Below, in pieces: positions 54,414 to 63,749 of a stretch of DNA of 64,000 bases. Within the stretch, counting starts at the first letter, position 1, and each line of letters starts with the position of its first letter. This DNA comes from Rhizobium album. GTDB lineage: Bacteria > Pseudomonadota > Alphaproteobacteria > Rhizobiales > Rhizobiaceae. The stretch spans positions 186,001 to 250,000 of the forward strand of contig NZ_QFBC01000005.1 in the NCBI RefSeq assembly GCF_003122325.1, written 5' to 3'. Both the position numbers and the translations under genes were made by a program. The notes under the pieces were generated by a model, which was not told the DNA's origin, did not search any database, and was given only the letters and a program-made list of their open reading frames with translations.

Positions 54414-56393
54414 TCAGATCAGCGACAGTCGGGTCAGGAAGACCGCCCGGCCCTTGCCGGCCCGGTCGAAGAATGCCCGGTTGCGCATCATCGCCTCGGC
54501 TGCGGCGCGGATGACTTCGCCCCTGCCCGCGCCGACCCGCTCCAGTCGGCTGGCGGCCCTGAGAAGTGCTGCGGGAACATGCTCCGGCCGTTCGGCGATC
54601 TTTTCGAGCCTGCGCAAGGCAATGCGGATACCGCGCCGTGCGCCTGCAGGCAGCGAGGCATCTTCGACCTCGGCATGCATGGAAATTGCCGCCAGCCCGA
54701 GCGCGTGGACTGCCAGGCCGCCTTCGGCTGGCGAAAACGTCCGCTCCCCTGACGTCTGCGCCAGCCGCACCAGCCGCAGCAGCCGGTGATAGAGCCGCGC
54801 CCGCCAGACCGGGCGGTGTTGCAGGGCATCCGGCGCGGCGGCGATGCTGCCGATTTCGCGCACCATCATGGCGATCAGCGTTTCGAGCCGTCGCCGGGCA
54901 TCGGTCGGGAACACCAGCCTGTAGGCCAGCAAGGCGATCGCCGGGGCAACCACGACGGCGGCCGCGATGGACAGCGAGGTGGAAAAGGTGCCGGTGAGCG
55001 GATAGACCGGCTGCGACAGCAAGAGCAGAATCATCACGTAGTCCGTCCCGCCAAGCAGGGTGCGCCGGTGCGACAGCGGCAGGACCCCGCTGAGGATGAA
55101 CGGCATGATCAGGAAGACCAGCCAGATTTCGGACGGGGCGAAGGGCCAGACCAGCCAGCGGCAGGCCAGCGCGGCACCGGCACCGGCCAACTGGCCGGCC
55201 AGCACGTTGCGCATCATGAAGGCCGGGTTTTCGAAGGTGGAAAACAGGGAAATCATCACCGAGGTGCCGAGCAGCACATAAGGCCCCGCATGCCAGTCCG
55301 TCACCACCCAGCCGAGGCCGACGAGCATCATGACGCCGAATGCCCTCAGCGCCGCCTGGCGCGCGCCGATCCAGTCGCGATGCAGCACAACGGCATGCAG
55401 CAGGCGGTCCCGTTCCTCGTGCAGTGCTGCGGCGTGCTCGGGATCGGCGCGGTCGTGGCCGCTCCAGTTCCGCAACGCCACCGCCTGCCGCTCCAGGATG
55501 TCGCTTAATCCAGGGTGGCCGTCGGCAAGCCGGGCTGCCTGTTCCAGCGCCACGGCCGCCGCCGCGATGTCGGCGTCTTCCAGCGCCTGGCCGGCGCGGT
55601 CGAACATGTCTGCGAGCGTATTGCCGGGCAGGCCGGAACGGGCCGTGCCCAGATGCACGACGGCGGAAACCTGGGCGGCGATCACGGCGCGCAGGGCGCG
55701 GGCGGATTGGCGCGAGGCCAGCGAGCCGGCACCATGCGGATCGATGCCTTCGTCGATCTCCGCCATCTCGGCCAGCAGGCTTGCCTGGACGTCGGCCGCC
55801 GGGGCCTGGCCGTCGCGGGCGAAATCGGCCATGGCGCGAAGCACGCGGGCAGTCAGCCGCCGCGTCCGGCCGGCGATTTCGGCTTCCGTTTCCTTCGGCA
55901 AAAAGATCATGGCCAGGACGACGCCGGTTGCGACGCCGACGAGAACCGTCAGGGCGCGATCGAGGCCCAGCGCCCAGAGATGCCCCGGATGCGCGGTTTC
56001 AAGCAGGGCCACCATGGCGGCGGAATAACCGGCGAGGATTGCGCCGTAAGAAACGAAGCCGCGCAGGACATTGCCGAGCCCGGCGCACAGGCCGACCCAG
56101 AGGGCGAGGCCAACCACCAGCAGCCAGCTATCCTGTCCCGAACCGACGATGAGGCCGATGCCGACGAGCACGCCGGCGACCGTGCCGAGCGCCCGGAAAA
56201 AACTCTTCTCCACCAGCATGTTGCGCACCGGCTGGGCGGCGGCGAACACGGTCATCGCCGACCATTGCGGATGTTCGAGGCCGATGGCCCAGGCGATCAG
56301 CAGAGCCAGGCAACCACCCAGGGCCGTGCGCAAGGCAAAGGGAAAGCGGGCAGGCAGGAAACCCCAGTGGGCGGATCGTTCGTTCCAACTCAC
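54414..56393 (-). CDS. FUSC family protein (aromatic acid exporter-like membrane protein)
   Basis: Inner-membrane protein of 659 residues with two sets of hydrophobic helices (about 18-165 and 350-520) separated by a cytoplasmic helical region, the usual FUSC/AaeB layout. The opening segment WGFLPARFPFALRTALGGCLALLIAWAIGLEHPQWSAMTV and the phrase GTVAGVLVGIGLI are typical. Start is GTG at 56393, overlapping the stop of the MarR gene as GTGA, so the pair is an operon. By family it exports hydroxylated aromatic acids or amphipathic drugs, usually with an AaeA-like adaptor, which is absent here. Confidence 0.88.
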   Translation of the reverse strand: MSWNERSAHWGFLPARFPFALRTALGGCLALLIAWAIGLEHPQWSAMTVFAAAQPVRNMLVEKSFFRALGTVAGVLVGIGLIVGSGQDSWLLVVGLALWVGLCAGLGNVLRGFVSYGAILAGYSAAMVALLETAHPGHLWALGLDRALTVLVGVATGVVLAMIFLPKETEAEIAGRTRRLTARVLRAMADFARDGQAPAADVQASLLAEMAEIDEGIDPHGAGSLASRQSARALRAVIAAQVSAVVHLGTARSGLPGNTLADMFDRAGQALEDADIAAAAVALEQAARLADGHPGLSDILERQAVALRNWSGHDRADPEHAAALHEERDRLLHAVVLHRDWIGARQAALRAFGVMMLVGLGWVVTDWHAGPYVLLGTSVMISLFSTFENPAFMMRNVLAGQLAGAGAALACRWLVWPFAPSEIWLVFLIMPFILSGVLPLSHRRTLLGGTDYVMILLLLSQPVYPLTGTFSTSLSIAAAVVVAPAIALLAYRLVFPTDARRRLETLIAMMVREIGSIAAAPDALQHRPVWRARLYHRLLRLVRLAQTSGERTFSPAEGGLAVHALGLAAISMHAEVEDASLPAGARRGIRIALRRLEKIAERPEHVPAALLRAASRLERVGAGRGEVIRAAAEAMMRNRAFFDRAGKGRAVFLTRLSLI

Positions 56394-56845
56394 AGCGCGC
56401 GCTCCGCCTGGTCGAGATGGGGTGCGATGCGGGCAAGCACATCCAGCACCAGGGCAAGCTCCTGATCCGAAATTCCGGCAAGGAACTCCGATTCCGTGCG
56501 ATTGAGCTCGATGCGGATGTCCCGGACGGCGGTTCGCCCTTTCTCCGTCAGGTAGATCTTTTTTGCCCGGCGGTCTGTTTCGTCGGTACGGCGCTCGATC
56601 AGGTCCTTGCCGGCAAGGATGTCCAAGAGCCGTACCAGCGTCGAGCCGTCGATGCCGACCAGGGCGGCAAGCTCCTTCTGGGTGACGCCGTCGCCGTGGG
56701 CGGCAAGATGAACGAGCGGTGACCATGTGGCATCCGTCAGGCCGGAGACTTCCAGCCTTTTGTAGATGACGCGCCGCCACTGGCGGGCAAATAGCGAGAA
56801 TTGCAGACCGAAGCGGTCGCGAAGGGGGAGATCTTTGAGCAGCAT
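56390..56845 (-). CDS. MarR family transcriptional regulator
   Basis: Regulator of 151 residues. The winged helix covers GVTQKELAALVGIDGSTLVRLLDILAGKDLIER with wing RRTDETDRRAKKIYLTEKG, with long dimerisation helices at both ends. Possible starts are ATG 56845 or ATG 56860; the sequence does not decide. It is the first gene of a two-gene operon with FUSC. The spacer upstream contains AAATGATTT (56847-56855) facing AAATCATTT (56881-56889), a likely operator for autorepression, relieved by an aromatic effector as in other MarR/FUSC pairs. Confidence 0.87.
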   Translation of the reverse strand: MLLKDLPLRDRFGLQFSLFARQWRRVIYKRLEVSGLTDATWSPLVHLAAHGDGVTQKELAALVGIDGSTLVRLLDILAGKDLIERRTDETDRRAKKIYLTEKGRTAVRDIRIELNRTESEFLAGISDQELALVLDVLARIAPHLDQAERAL

Positions 56846-56846
56846 G

Positions 56847-56889
56847 AAATGATTTATCATCAAAATAGTTTTAATATCAAATCATTTGT
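56847..56889. promoter_or_regulatory. AT-rich inverted repeat, probable MarR operator
   Basis: AAATGATTT (56847-56855) and AAATCATTT (56881-56889) are exact reverse complements separated by 25 bases of AT-rich sequence, directly upstream of the MarR start. MarR regulators typically bind AT-rich dyads covering their own promoter. Confidence 0.55.
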
Positions 56890-56945
56890 ATATGCATGTA
56901 GTGCAGGGCTGCCGTGTGTTGATCTCCAGCCTCTCGCTGCGCATT

Positions 56946-56987
56946 CGGATAAATAAGCGCAGCGACCCCTTGCGAGCATCGCTGCGC
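56946..56987 (-). terminator. Intrinsic terminator after the RbsB-like binding-protein gene
   Basis: On the minus strand GCGCAGCGA and TCGCTGCGC (arms 56957-56965 and 56979-56987) make a 9-bp stem, followed by TTATTTATCC. It closes the ABC importer operon 18 bases after its last stop. Confidence 0.75.
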
Positions 56988-57004
56988 CTTTGCCGATGGT
57001 GGCT

Positions 57005-57949
57005 TTACTTCAGCAGGCTGTCGACGTTTTCGGTCGTGACGCGGTCGAGGCCGGTATAGATGATGTTGTCGACGGTCTCGCCCTTCTTGATCTTCAGGAG
57101 GGTCTGAATGGCGACTTCGCCCATTTCATACGGCCGCTGGCCGACGAGCACGTGGACGTAGCCATCCTTCAACAGCTGCAGTTCGACCGGCAGCGTGTCG
57201 GCGGCGACCAGCGCCAGCTTCTTGGAGTCGACATCGGCCTTCAGCGGCTCGACGAAATTTTTCCAGCCGTCCGGAGCAAACAGCGGCCAGCCGCCGACCG
57301 GCACGATGGCGCCGATATCCGGATTGGCCGTCTTCAGGTCGGACGCCTGCTGCACGGCAAGCGCGATGTCGTCGTTGGAGAAGGTCGGCGAACCCGAGAC
57401 TTCCGTCCACTTCGAGCCGGCCAGCGCTTCGCGCACGCCATCGACGCGTTCGGCAAGGTTGGGGGCTGCGGCGCCGCCGGAGATCAGGCCGTAGGTGCCG
57501 CCTTCCGGCTTCAGCTTCAGCAGTTCTTCGCCGAGCGCCTTGCCGAAATCCTTGTTGTTGGTGCCGACATAGGCGGTGCGCTTGGAATCGGGCGCATCGG
57601 AATCGAAGGTGATGACGGCGATGCCGGCTGCTGCGGCCTTGTCGATGACCGTCGAAGCGGCGGCGATGTCGGAAACGGAAATCGCCAGACCGTCGACGCC
57701 CTGGGTGATCAGGTCGTCGATGATCTGTGCCTGGGTGGCCGGCTCATGCTCGACGGGGCCGAGATAGATGCATTCGACATTGCCGAGCTTGGCGGCCTCG
57801 GCGACGCAACCGTCCCGCGTCAGGTCGAAGAACGGGTTGTTCATCGCTTTCGGGACGACGGCGAACTTGTAGCTGTCCTGGGCCTGCACGCCGCTGTAGA
57901 TCGCGACGGACGCCAGGGCGGCAAGCGCGAAGATTTTCAGAGATTTCAT
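57005..57949 (-). CDS. Sugar ABC transporter substrate-binding protein, RbsB family
   Basis: Periplasmic receptor of 314 residues. Signal peptide about 1-23 (ending GVQAQ). Peripla_BP_4 fold: FAVVPKAMNNPFFDLTRDGC, then GVDGLAISVSDIAAAS, ITFDSDAPDSKRTAYVGTNN and the effector-side DTLPVELQLLKDGYVHVLVGQRPYEMGE. The beginning resembles ribose and xylitol/galactose-type receptors. GGAGGAAG precedes the ATG. Third and last gene of its operon, the reverse of the usual order, with its own terminator. Confidence 0.9.
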   Translation of the reverse strand: MKSLKIFALAALASVAIYSGVQAQDSYKFAVVPKAMNNPFFDLTRDGCVAEAAKLGNVECIYLGPVEHEPATQAQIIDDLITQGVDGLAISVSDIAAASTVIDKAAAAGIAVITFDSDAPDSKRTAYVGTNNKDFGKALGEELLKLKPEGGTYGLISGGAAAPNLAERVDGVREALAGSKWTEVSGSPTFSNDDIALAVQQASDLKTANPDIGAIVPVGGWPLFAPDGWKNFVEPLKADVDSKKLALVAADTLPVELQLLKDGYVHVLVGQRPYEMGEVAIQTLLKIKKGETVDNIIYTGLDRVTTENVDSLLK

Positions 57950-58027
57950 TTTTCTTCCTCCACTTTGCGCCTGGAAATAGAGCCAGGCTCCCTTTTTCGG
58001 CGGTTGTCCGCCTTTTCCCCGCGCCGT

Positions 58028-59071
58028 TTAGCCGTTGCGGAGAGATCTGAAGCGGTCGACGAGAACGGCGGCGACGATGATGCAGCCGACCAGGGTCTGC
58101 TGCCAGTAAGGGTCGACGCGTGCCAGCACGAGGCCGTTGCGGATCACCTCGATCAGCACGCAGCCGATGATCGCACCCGCAGCCCCGCCGATGCCGCCGG
58201 CAAGATTGGCACCGCCGATGACGGCGGCGGCGATGATGGTCAGTTCGTAACCGGTGGCGAGGTTGGCCGGCGCCGAGCCCAGCCAGCCGGAGATGATGAT
58301 GCCGTTGATGCCGGCGCCAAGCGCACAGAGGACGTAGACCTGGATCTTGACCCGGTCGACGGGTACGCCGGTCAGCCGCCCGGCCGCCTCGTTGCCGCCG
58401 ATGGCATAGACGTGCCGGCCCCAGGCCGTGTGGTTGAGCACGATCCACATGATCACGGCGATGAGGATGAGGTAGATGAAGCCGATCGGGATGCCGGCGA
58501 CATGGCCGGAGGTGATGGCGAGGAACAGGTCCTTGTCCGGGCCTGTCGGGCTGGTGCCGCGTCCGTAGGTGGCGACGTAGGTGAGGCCGCGCACGATCGA
58601 CAGCGTGCCGAGCGTGGTGACGAAGGGTGAGAGTTTCAGCTTGGCGATGGCGACGCCGTTGCCGAAGCCGATCAGGGCAGCGACGGCGAGGCCGGCGGCG
58701 ATCGAGACGATCAGCGCGAAGCCGGGAAAGGGATGGAACGCCGCCTGGCTGAGGCCGGCCATGGTCAGCGAGGTCACCGTCGCTGTCAGCGCGATCGTCG
58801 AGCCGACCGAGAGGTCGATGCCGCCGGTGATGATCACCAGCGTGATGCCCAGCGTGGCGATGGCGATGAACGAGAAATTGCGGACGATGTTGCCGACATT
58901 GCCCGCCGTCAGGAAGTTCGGCGATGCGAAGCTCATGAAGACGATCAGGACGATCAGCGCGGCCAGCACATAGGCCGACTGGCTGGCGAGAAAGCCGCGC
59001 TGCCAGAAACGCGTGCGCCGGACATTCGAAAATCCCTGGGGCGGGGAAGCTTGGGTCGTATCGGTCATCAT
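58028..59071 (-). CDS. Sugar ABC transporter permease, RbsC family
   Basis: Inner-membrane permease of 347 residues with about ten helices. RbsC marks: VIITGGIDLSVGSTIAL, LSPFVTTLGTLSIVRGL, YAIGGNEAAGRLTGVPVDRVK, and AAAVIGGANLAGGIGGA. Start overlaps the ATPase stop by ATGA. The small first segment before the first helix (FSNVRRTRFWQRGFLASQS) is normal. No second permease, so it should be a homodimer. Confidence 0.9.
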   Translation of the reverse strand: MMTDTTQASPPQGFSNVRRTRFWQRGFLASQSAYVLAALIVLIVFMSFASPNFLTAGNVGNIVRNFSFIAIATLGITLVIITGGIDLSVGSTIALTATVTSLTMAGLSQAAFHPFPGFALIVSIAAGLAVAALIGFGNGVAIAKLKLSPFVTTLGTLSIVRGLTYVATYGRGTSPTGPDKDLFLAITSGHVAGIPIGFIYLILIAVIMWIVLNHTAWGRHVYAIGGNEAAGRLTGVPVDRVKIQVYVLCALGAGINGIIISGWLGSAPANLATGYELTIIAAAVIGGANLAGGIGGAAGAIIGCVLIEVIRNGLVLARVDPYWQQTLVGCIIVAAVLVDRFRSLRNG

Positions 59072-59808
59072 GCGGTCTCCAGCGCACCGGTGATCAGCGC
59101 GGTTACTTCTTCGGGAGAGGTGTCGGCGATGCGCTTGTCGGCGACCTTCCTACCGCGCCGCATGACGATCACCCGTTCGCAGACCGCAAAGACATCGGGC
59201 ATGCGATGCGAGATCAGGATGACGGAAATGCCGGCATCCTTCAGACGATGGATCAGGTTCAGCACCTCGGCCACCTGCCGCACGGAAATCGCCGCCGTCG
59301 GCTCGTCCATGAGGATGAGCTTGGCGTCGGAAAGCCGGGTGCGGGCGATAGCGACCGCCTGGCGCTGCCCGCCGGACATCTGCCGCACATAGTCGTCGGC
59401 CCGCGTTTCGGATTTCAGTTCGGCAAACAGTTCCACCGCGCGCGCATTCATGGCGCGGTGCCTGAGGAAGCGGAACGGGCCGATGTTGAATTTCAGCTCG
59501 CGTCCGAGAAAGATATTGGCTGAGGCGGTGAGATTGTCGGCGAGCGCCAGGTCCTGGTAGACCGTTTCGATGCCCAGTTTGCGGGCCGATGCCGGCGACT
59601 GGATCTGCGTCGCCTCGCCACCGAACCGCAGCGTGCCCGCCGTCGGCTGGTAGATGCCGGACATGATCTTGACGAGCGTCGACTTGCCAGCGCCGTTGTC
59701 GCCCATGAGCCCGACGATCTCTCCCGGACCGACGGAAAAACTGACATCGCTGAGGGCGCGGATGGCGCCGAAATCTTTCGTGACGTCATGAAGTTCGAGT
59801 AATGCCAA
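59068..59808 (-). CDS. Sugar ABC transporter ATP-binding protein, single-domain RbsA-like
   Basis: Cytoplasmic ATPase of 246 residues. Walker A GDNGAGKS (36-43), MSGGQRQAVAIAR signature and KLILMDEPTAA Walker B are complete, with ISHRMPDV as the switch region. First gene of a three-gene importer operon. The start is a TTG at 59806-59808 with GGGAGGAG just upstream; the sequence has no ATG alternative there. No dedicated regulator is adjacent. Confidence 0.9.
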   Translation of the reverse strand: MALLELHDVTKDFGAIRALSDVSFSVGPGEIVGLMGDNGAGKSTLVKIMSGIYQPTAGTLRFGGEATQIQSPASARKLGIETVYQDLALADNLTASANIFLGRELKFNIGPFRFLRHRAMNARAVELFAELKSETRADDYVRQMSGGQRQAVAIARTRLSDAKLILMDEPTAAISVRQVAEVLNLIHRLKDAGISVILISHRMPDVFAVCERVIVMRRGRKVADKRIADTSPEEVTALITGALETA

Positions 59809-60280
59809 TATCTCCTCCCGATTTGGCGTTGAGGTACGTGCCCGGCGAGTCGCCTGTTTTATTTTTCGCCCGAAGCCGGCTGTTGCACTCCTTGCTTGCC
59901 CTGTGATGTTTGCCTTGTGATGAAACCTTACCGGCGCGAAGCGAAGACCGCCGCGCCGCCGATGAACGTCCCTGGGCGGCGCATCCTCAACGGTGAAGAC
60001 GCCCGCACGAAATTATTCCCGAAATACAGGGCAACGCCCCTCCCGAGCGGGAAGGCAATTCCCCTGTTTTGACTTGTCTGCCTCCACAGCACATTCCGCT
60101 CGTCTCCCGGAACGGATGGCATTTAAGCGCAACTTATAAAATAATACAATATGACTTTAAAAATGGACGCAAGGGACGGATGATGATTTCCGTCCTGCCG
60201 GCAAAACGAATCCGCGGTCTGGCATGCCGGACCGCGGATTGGTTACGATATGGAATGGATTTGCTCTTGCGGCCGGTCGT
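59809..60280. promoter_or_regulatory. 472-base intergenic region
   Basis: Between the ABC importer operon and a small HTH-like gene, both on the minus strand. Nearest the importer it should hold its promoter; an AT-rich tract around 60134-60166 stands out. It also contains a strong stem-loop terminator (60209-60240). A 64-codon minus-strand frame at 59928-60122 has no ribosome site or recognisable features and is not called. Nothing else seen. Confidence 0.5.
60209..60240 (-). terminator. Intrinsic terminator after the small HTH-like gene
   Basis: AATCCGCGGTC (60209-60219) pairs with GACCGCGGATT (60230-60240), 11 bp, with a loop that itself contains GGCATGCC. On the minus strand CGTTTTG follows. 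It lies 41 bases downstream of the stop of the small gene. Confidence 0.65.
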
Positions 60281-60496
60281 TCAGGGGAGCCGGTTGACGC
60301 GGTAGGTTACCGGCGGCGGATTGGCCTCATGCATCTGCGCCAGCTTTTCCAGCCACTTGGCCAGTTCTTCGGGAACGTCCGCATTGCCCACTTCGAGCGC
60401 TTCGATCCACGAGAGGTCACATTGAAGCGCCGATGCGATGTTGATCGGCGTCCAGCGTATGTGACGCAAACATTCGTTGAATCGTTCGGGCGTCAT
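60281..60496 (-). CDS. Small helix-turn-helix-like protein
   Basis: Predicted 71-residue protein. The opening FNECLRHIRWTPINIASALQCDLSWIEALEVG fits a short helix-turn-helix of the XRE-like kind seen in many rhizobial small proteins (alternating hydrophobic positions and a turn between LQC and LSW), followed by an acidic helix (VPEELAKWLEKLAQMHEAN). GGAG lies about 10 bases before ATG 60496. Monocistronic with its own terminator. DNA binding is inferred, target unknown. Confidence 0.7.
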   Translation of the reverse strand: MTPERFNECLRHIRWTPINIASALQCDLSWIEALEVGNADVPEELAKWLEKLAQMHEANPPPVTYRVNRLP

Positions 60497-60810
60497 GAAA
60501 TGCAATCTCCTATTTTTTGACGCGACAACAACCGGGTGCGGGCTGTTGGCCAATGTGGGCCATAGCATTGCTACGCCGACTTCGTGACGAGCAGTCGACG
60601 AAGCGGTGAAGTTTTACCGCCGCCGATTGCCGTCGCGATGCAATGACTTTGTTAAACCATGGAACCGGTAGCTTATTTCAATGTCTTACGGCACAAAGAT
60701 GGCGGTGTCCAAGAGGTTCGGTCGCGCCTCACGTCCCGGTTGCAATTTAACGGTATCGCAGCAAGCCGCCTCGATTGCCGCACACTATGCCGCCCGCGCC
60801 GGAAATGCCA
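60497..60810. other. 314-base gene-free region
   Basis: Lies between the small HTH-like gene and the DUF1403 gene, both on the minus strand. It should carry the HTH gene's promoter. I see no ribosome site, dyad or protein-like frame worth calling, only a mildly AT-rich stretch near 60650-60700. Confidence 0.4.
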
Positions 60811-61782
60811 TCACAAACCGTAGATCCTAAAACCTGGGCGCCCGGAGAGTTCGCGCACGCCGCCGAGGCTTTCCAGCCGCTCGAAGAACCGGCGGCTCGC
60901 CCAGCGGGACAGGTTTGCCCCCGGCGCCGAAGCGAAGACCGCATCCTCGTCGAGAAGCTGCCGGATCACCACGCCCGCCCCCTTGGTCCGCACCTTCGGC
61001 GCGACGGCGAGCAGGGCGTCCGCCCGGCGTTCGATGTCGTTTGCCAGCCGCAGGGCATCGGCGACCGCCTGCACGAGCGCCCGGCACAGCGCCCGGCCAA
61101 ATCCGTCTTCCCCCGGCCGCAACCGTCCCCGCCCCGTCGTCGTGCGGAAGGATGCGCCGAACCGTTCCGGCAGCAGCAGGCAGACCGGGCGCGACCAGCC
61201 GAGCTTTACCGCCAGCAGCCAGTCCGCCAGCCACCAGGCCAGCACTTCCGCCTCCGGATAGGCCGTCCACACGGCGGTGATCAGGTCGGCGGCGGCGAAG
61301 GGAGCGGCACGCTTGGAACGCGCGGCATCGGCGACCAGTCCGGCAATTATTTCGGCCTCGTCACCACAGGGGACCGAGAGGAGACCGGCGAGTTCCTGCA
61401 CCAAAGCTGCGTCGATAACCGCCCTCCGGTCGCGGAGCTTTGCGTAGCCAAGGAAAATGCGTCCCGCCGGTCCCGGATCGCTTCCGGGCGTGCATAGGTG
61501 GATGGCGTCCCGCAGCGCGGCCTCGTCCTCGCGACGGCCGAGCAGCCGCACGGCGGAGAGTGCCGATTTCATCACCAGCCGCCCGCGCCAGCAGCCCGCC
61601 CAGACAGGCTCGGATTTGACCAGTGCGTCCAGAGAGTGAAGCGCCGCGCCGGCGGCAAACGCGGCATCCGCCTCTCCGGGCGCTTCCGTCCTGGCGGAAG
61701 CCCAGTCGGGCAATGTTCTGGCGCGCGGGCGCGGTTGCGGGGGTGGCAATTTCTGCGAATCCATGGGACGCAGTATAGGCAT
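60811..61782 (-). CDS. DUF1403 family protein
   Basis: Protein of 323 residues matching DUF1403, a family of unknown role found mostly on rhizobial replicons. Conserved features seen are the [25 protein letters not shown] segment, [17 protein letters not shown] and, toward the C-terminus, [48 protein letters not shown]. Helical, no signal peptide. ATG 61782 or 61764 are both possible starts. It is divergent from the aldose epimerase gene with 134 bases between starts. Confidence 0.85.
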   Translation of the reverse strand: MPILRPMDSQKLPPPQPRPRARTLPDWASARTEAPGEADAAFAAGAALHSLDALVKSEPVWAGCWRGRLVMKSALSAVRLLGRREDEAALRDAIHLCTPGSDPGPAGRIFLGYAKLRDRRAVIDAALVQELAGLLSVPCGDEAEIIAGLVADAARSKRAAPFAAADLITAVWTAYPEAEVLAWWLADWLLAVKLGWSRPVCLLLPERFGASFRTTTGRGRLRPGEDGFGRALCRALVQAVADALRLANDIERRADALLAVAPKVRTKGAGVVIRQLLDEDAVFASAPGANLSRWASRRFFERLESLGGVRELSGRPGFRIYGL

Positions 61783-61916
61783 CGTGGCCGTCTTTGGCCA
61801 AGGGAGCCTGTTGTCCTGTCCGAACCGGAAACAATCGAGCCGAAGGCTGTGGAAATGGTTTCCCGAGCGGAAAAGCTTGTTTAACAAGGCGATCCGATCA
61901 TGCGGGAGAAAAATCG

Positions 61917-62804
61917 ATGGCGTTATCCCTCGGCAATGGTGCGGCACGCATCCTGATCCGGCCGGATCTCGGCGCCGGGCTTGCCGCCTTCGATATCCGC
62001 CGTGGCGATGACTGGCTGCCGATCTTCCGCCGGGTGGACGAGGCAACGACGCATCCCTTCGCGCTCTCCAATATTCTGCTGCTGCCGTTTTCCGGACGGG
62101 TATCGGGCGGCGGTTTCCGCTTCGGCGATCGGTTCCACCCGATGGAACCCAACATGCCGGGTGAAAAATACCCGCTGCACGGCAGCGCCTTTTCCGCCGT
62201 CTGGACGATCGTCGAGACGACCGGAGAAAGCGTGACGCTTGCGGTTTCCGCGGCAGGCCCGGGACCGTTCCTTTATGATGCGACGATGACCTACCGCCTC
62301 GACGGCACGACGCTGACGATGACGCTGGGCGCCACAAACCGTGCCGCGTTGCCGTTGCCTTATGGCGGCGGGTTCCACCCCTGGTTCGTCCGCGACGGCA
62401 ATACGCTTCTGACGGCGCCGGCTGAAAAAGTCTGGTTCGAACGGGACGATCACCTGCCGGATGGTCTGGGGGACGTCAATATGCATCCGGAGATGGATTT
62501 TTCGTGGCCGCGAAAATTGCCGCAGGGATGGATCAACAACTGGTTTTCCGGCTGGCCGGGGAAGGCCCGGCTCGATTGGCCGGATCGCGGTCTTGCCGCC
62601 GACATCATCGGTGGCAGCGGTCTTGACCAATACGTCCTCTTTTCGCCTTCCGGCGATGCGGATTATCTTTGCTTCGAGCCGGTGTCCCATCCGGTGGATG
62701 CGTTCAACCTGGCGGAAGGCCCGGTGGCGCACGGCATGGTCGTCCTGCCGCCGGGCGCTACGCTGTCGTTGACCGCAAGCGTGCGCGGCATCCTGGCGGC
62801 CTGA
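61917..62804 (+). CDS. Aldose 1-epimerase family protein
   Basis: Mutarotase-like enzyme of 295 residues that interconverts alpha and beta anomers of aldoses. Visible active-site regions are [10 protein letters not shown] (His near residue 86), [13 protein letters not shown] (the second His), and [13 protein letters not shown] with the catalytic Glu. The ATG at 61917 follows GGGAGAA; the upstream reading frame is not needed. Fits a genome with several pentose/hexose importers, but sits alone. Ends before a hairpin at 62829-62863. Confidence 0.88.
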   Translation: MALSLGNGAARILIRPDLGAGLAAFDIRRGDDWLPIFRRVDEATTHPFALSNILLLPFSGRVSGGGFRFGDRFHPMEPNMPGEKYPLHGSAFSAVWTIVETTGESVTLAVSAAGPGPFLYDATMTYRLDGTTLTMTLGATNRAALPLPYGGGFHPWFVRDGNTLLTAPAEKVWFERDDHLPDGLGDVNMHPEMDFSWPRKLPQGWINNWFSGWPGKARLDWPDRGLAADIIGGSGLDQYVLFSPSGDADYLCFEPVSHPVDAFNLAEGPVAHGMVVLPPGATLSLTASVRGILAA

Positions 62805-62828
62805 AGAAAACGAAACGGGGAAAAGAAA

Positions 62829-62863
62829 CCGGGCGTCCAGATGAAGAGGAAATGGACGCCCGG
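62829..62863. terminator. Bidirectional terminator-like stem-loop
   Basis: CCGGGCGTCCA (62829-62839) pairs with TGGACGCCCGG (62853-62863), an 11-bp stem. On the minus strand the stem is followed by TTTCTTTTCC, making it a good terminator for the betaine-type transporter operon; on the plus strand it lies just after the epimerase gene but lacks a T-run. Confidence 0.7.
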
Positions 62864-63005
62864 AGTGCACCAGAAAGGGGTACTGGCCCCTTGGTAAAGG
62901 CTCGCCGCGCCGCGATCCAACGAATTTGCTCAATCGCTGGTATGAATAAAATTTATTACAGGTGGTATCGGGAAGCCCGGCATCCGGATTTGGCGACCTT
63001 GTGGT

Positions 63006-63749
63006 TTAAATTCGTCCCATCCGGCGGGCCGCTGCCCGTTCGAGGGCGGAAAACGCGTCATAGATCAGCACGGCAAGCGCTGCGACCACCAGGCCGCCCT
63101 GCAGGACGAAGGCCAGGTTGTTGGATTGCAGGCCGGCGATGATGACTTCCCCGAGCGTCTTGGCCGCCACGGTGGAGCCGATCGTCGCCGTGGCGAGGCC
63201 GATGACGACGGACAGCCGGATGCCGGCCAGCATCACCGGCGATGCCAGCGGGATCTCGATGCGCACCAGCCGCTGGAAGCCGGTCATGCCGGCACCCCTT
63301 GCCGCTTCCATCACCGAAGGCGGCAGGGTGGTCAGCCCGGTCAGGGCATTTTCGAAGATCGGCAGCAATCCGTAGAGAAACAGCGCGATCAGCGTCGGTT
63401 TTTCGCCAAAACCCACCGCCGGCACGGCAAGCGCCAGGACGGCGACGGGCGGAAAGGTCTGGCCGATATTCACGAGGCTGCGGGAGAGCGGCAGGAATTC
63501 CGCTCCGATCGGCCGCGTCACCAGCACGGCGAGCGCGATGGCCACCACCGTGGCGCCGAGCGTGGCGATGGCCACCGTGCGCAGGTGCAGCAGCGTCAGC
63601 GTCAGCAGGTCGCCCTGATTGTAGATCGCCGGGGCGCCGTCCTGGACGAGCGGCTGCAGCAGACCGGAAAACCAGGCCGGCCGGAACAGGAAGGCGAGCA
63701 GCAGCGCCAGCAGGCCAAGACGCAGGAAAGGCGGCAGCCAGCGGCTCAT
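63006..63749 (-). CDS. Glycine betaine/osmoprotectant-type ABC transporter permease
   Basis: Inner-membrane permease of 247 residues with about six helices, the OpuCB/YehW-like size. The EAA loop is PSVMEAARGAGMTGFQRLVRIEIPLASPVMLAGIRL near the middle. ATG 63749 overlaps the ATPase stop (ATGA). It is the last gene of the visible operon; 200 bases of spacer with a terminator-like hairpin follow. A binding protein is not in the window. Confidence 0.87.
   Translation of the reverse strand: MSRWLPPFLRLGLLALLLAFLFRPAWFSGLLQPLVQDGAPAIYNQGDLLTLTLLHLRTVAIATLGATVVAIALAVLVTRPIGAEFLPLSRSLVNIGQTFPPVAVLALAVPAVGFGEKPTLIALFLYGLLPIFENALTGLTTLPPSVMEAARGAGMTGFQRLVRIEIPLASPVMLAGIRLSVVIGLATATIGSTVAAKTLGEVIIAGLQSNNLAFVLQGGLVVAALAVLIYDAFSALERAAARRMGRI

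Noticed and set aside
59928-60122. 64-codon minus-strand frame
   Set aside because: No ribosome site, no recognisable composition or family features; more likely non-coding promoter DNA.
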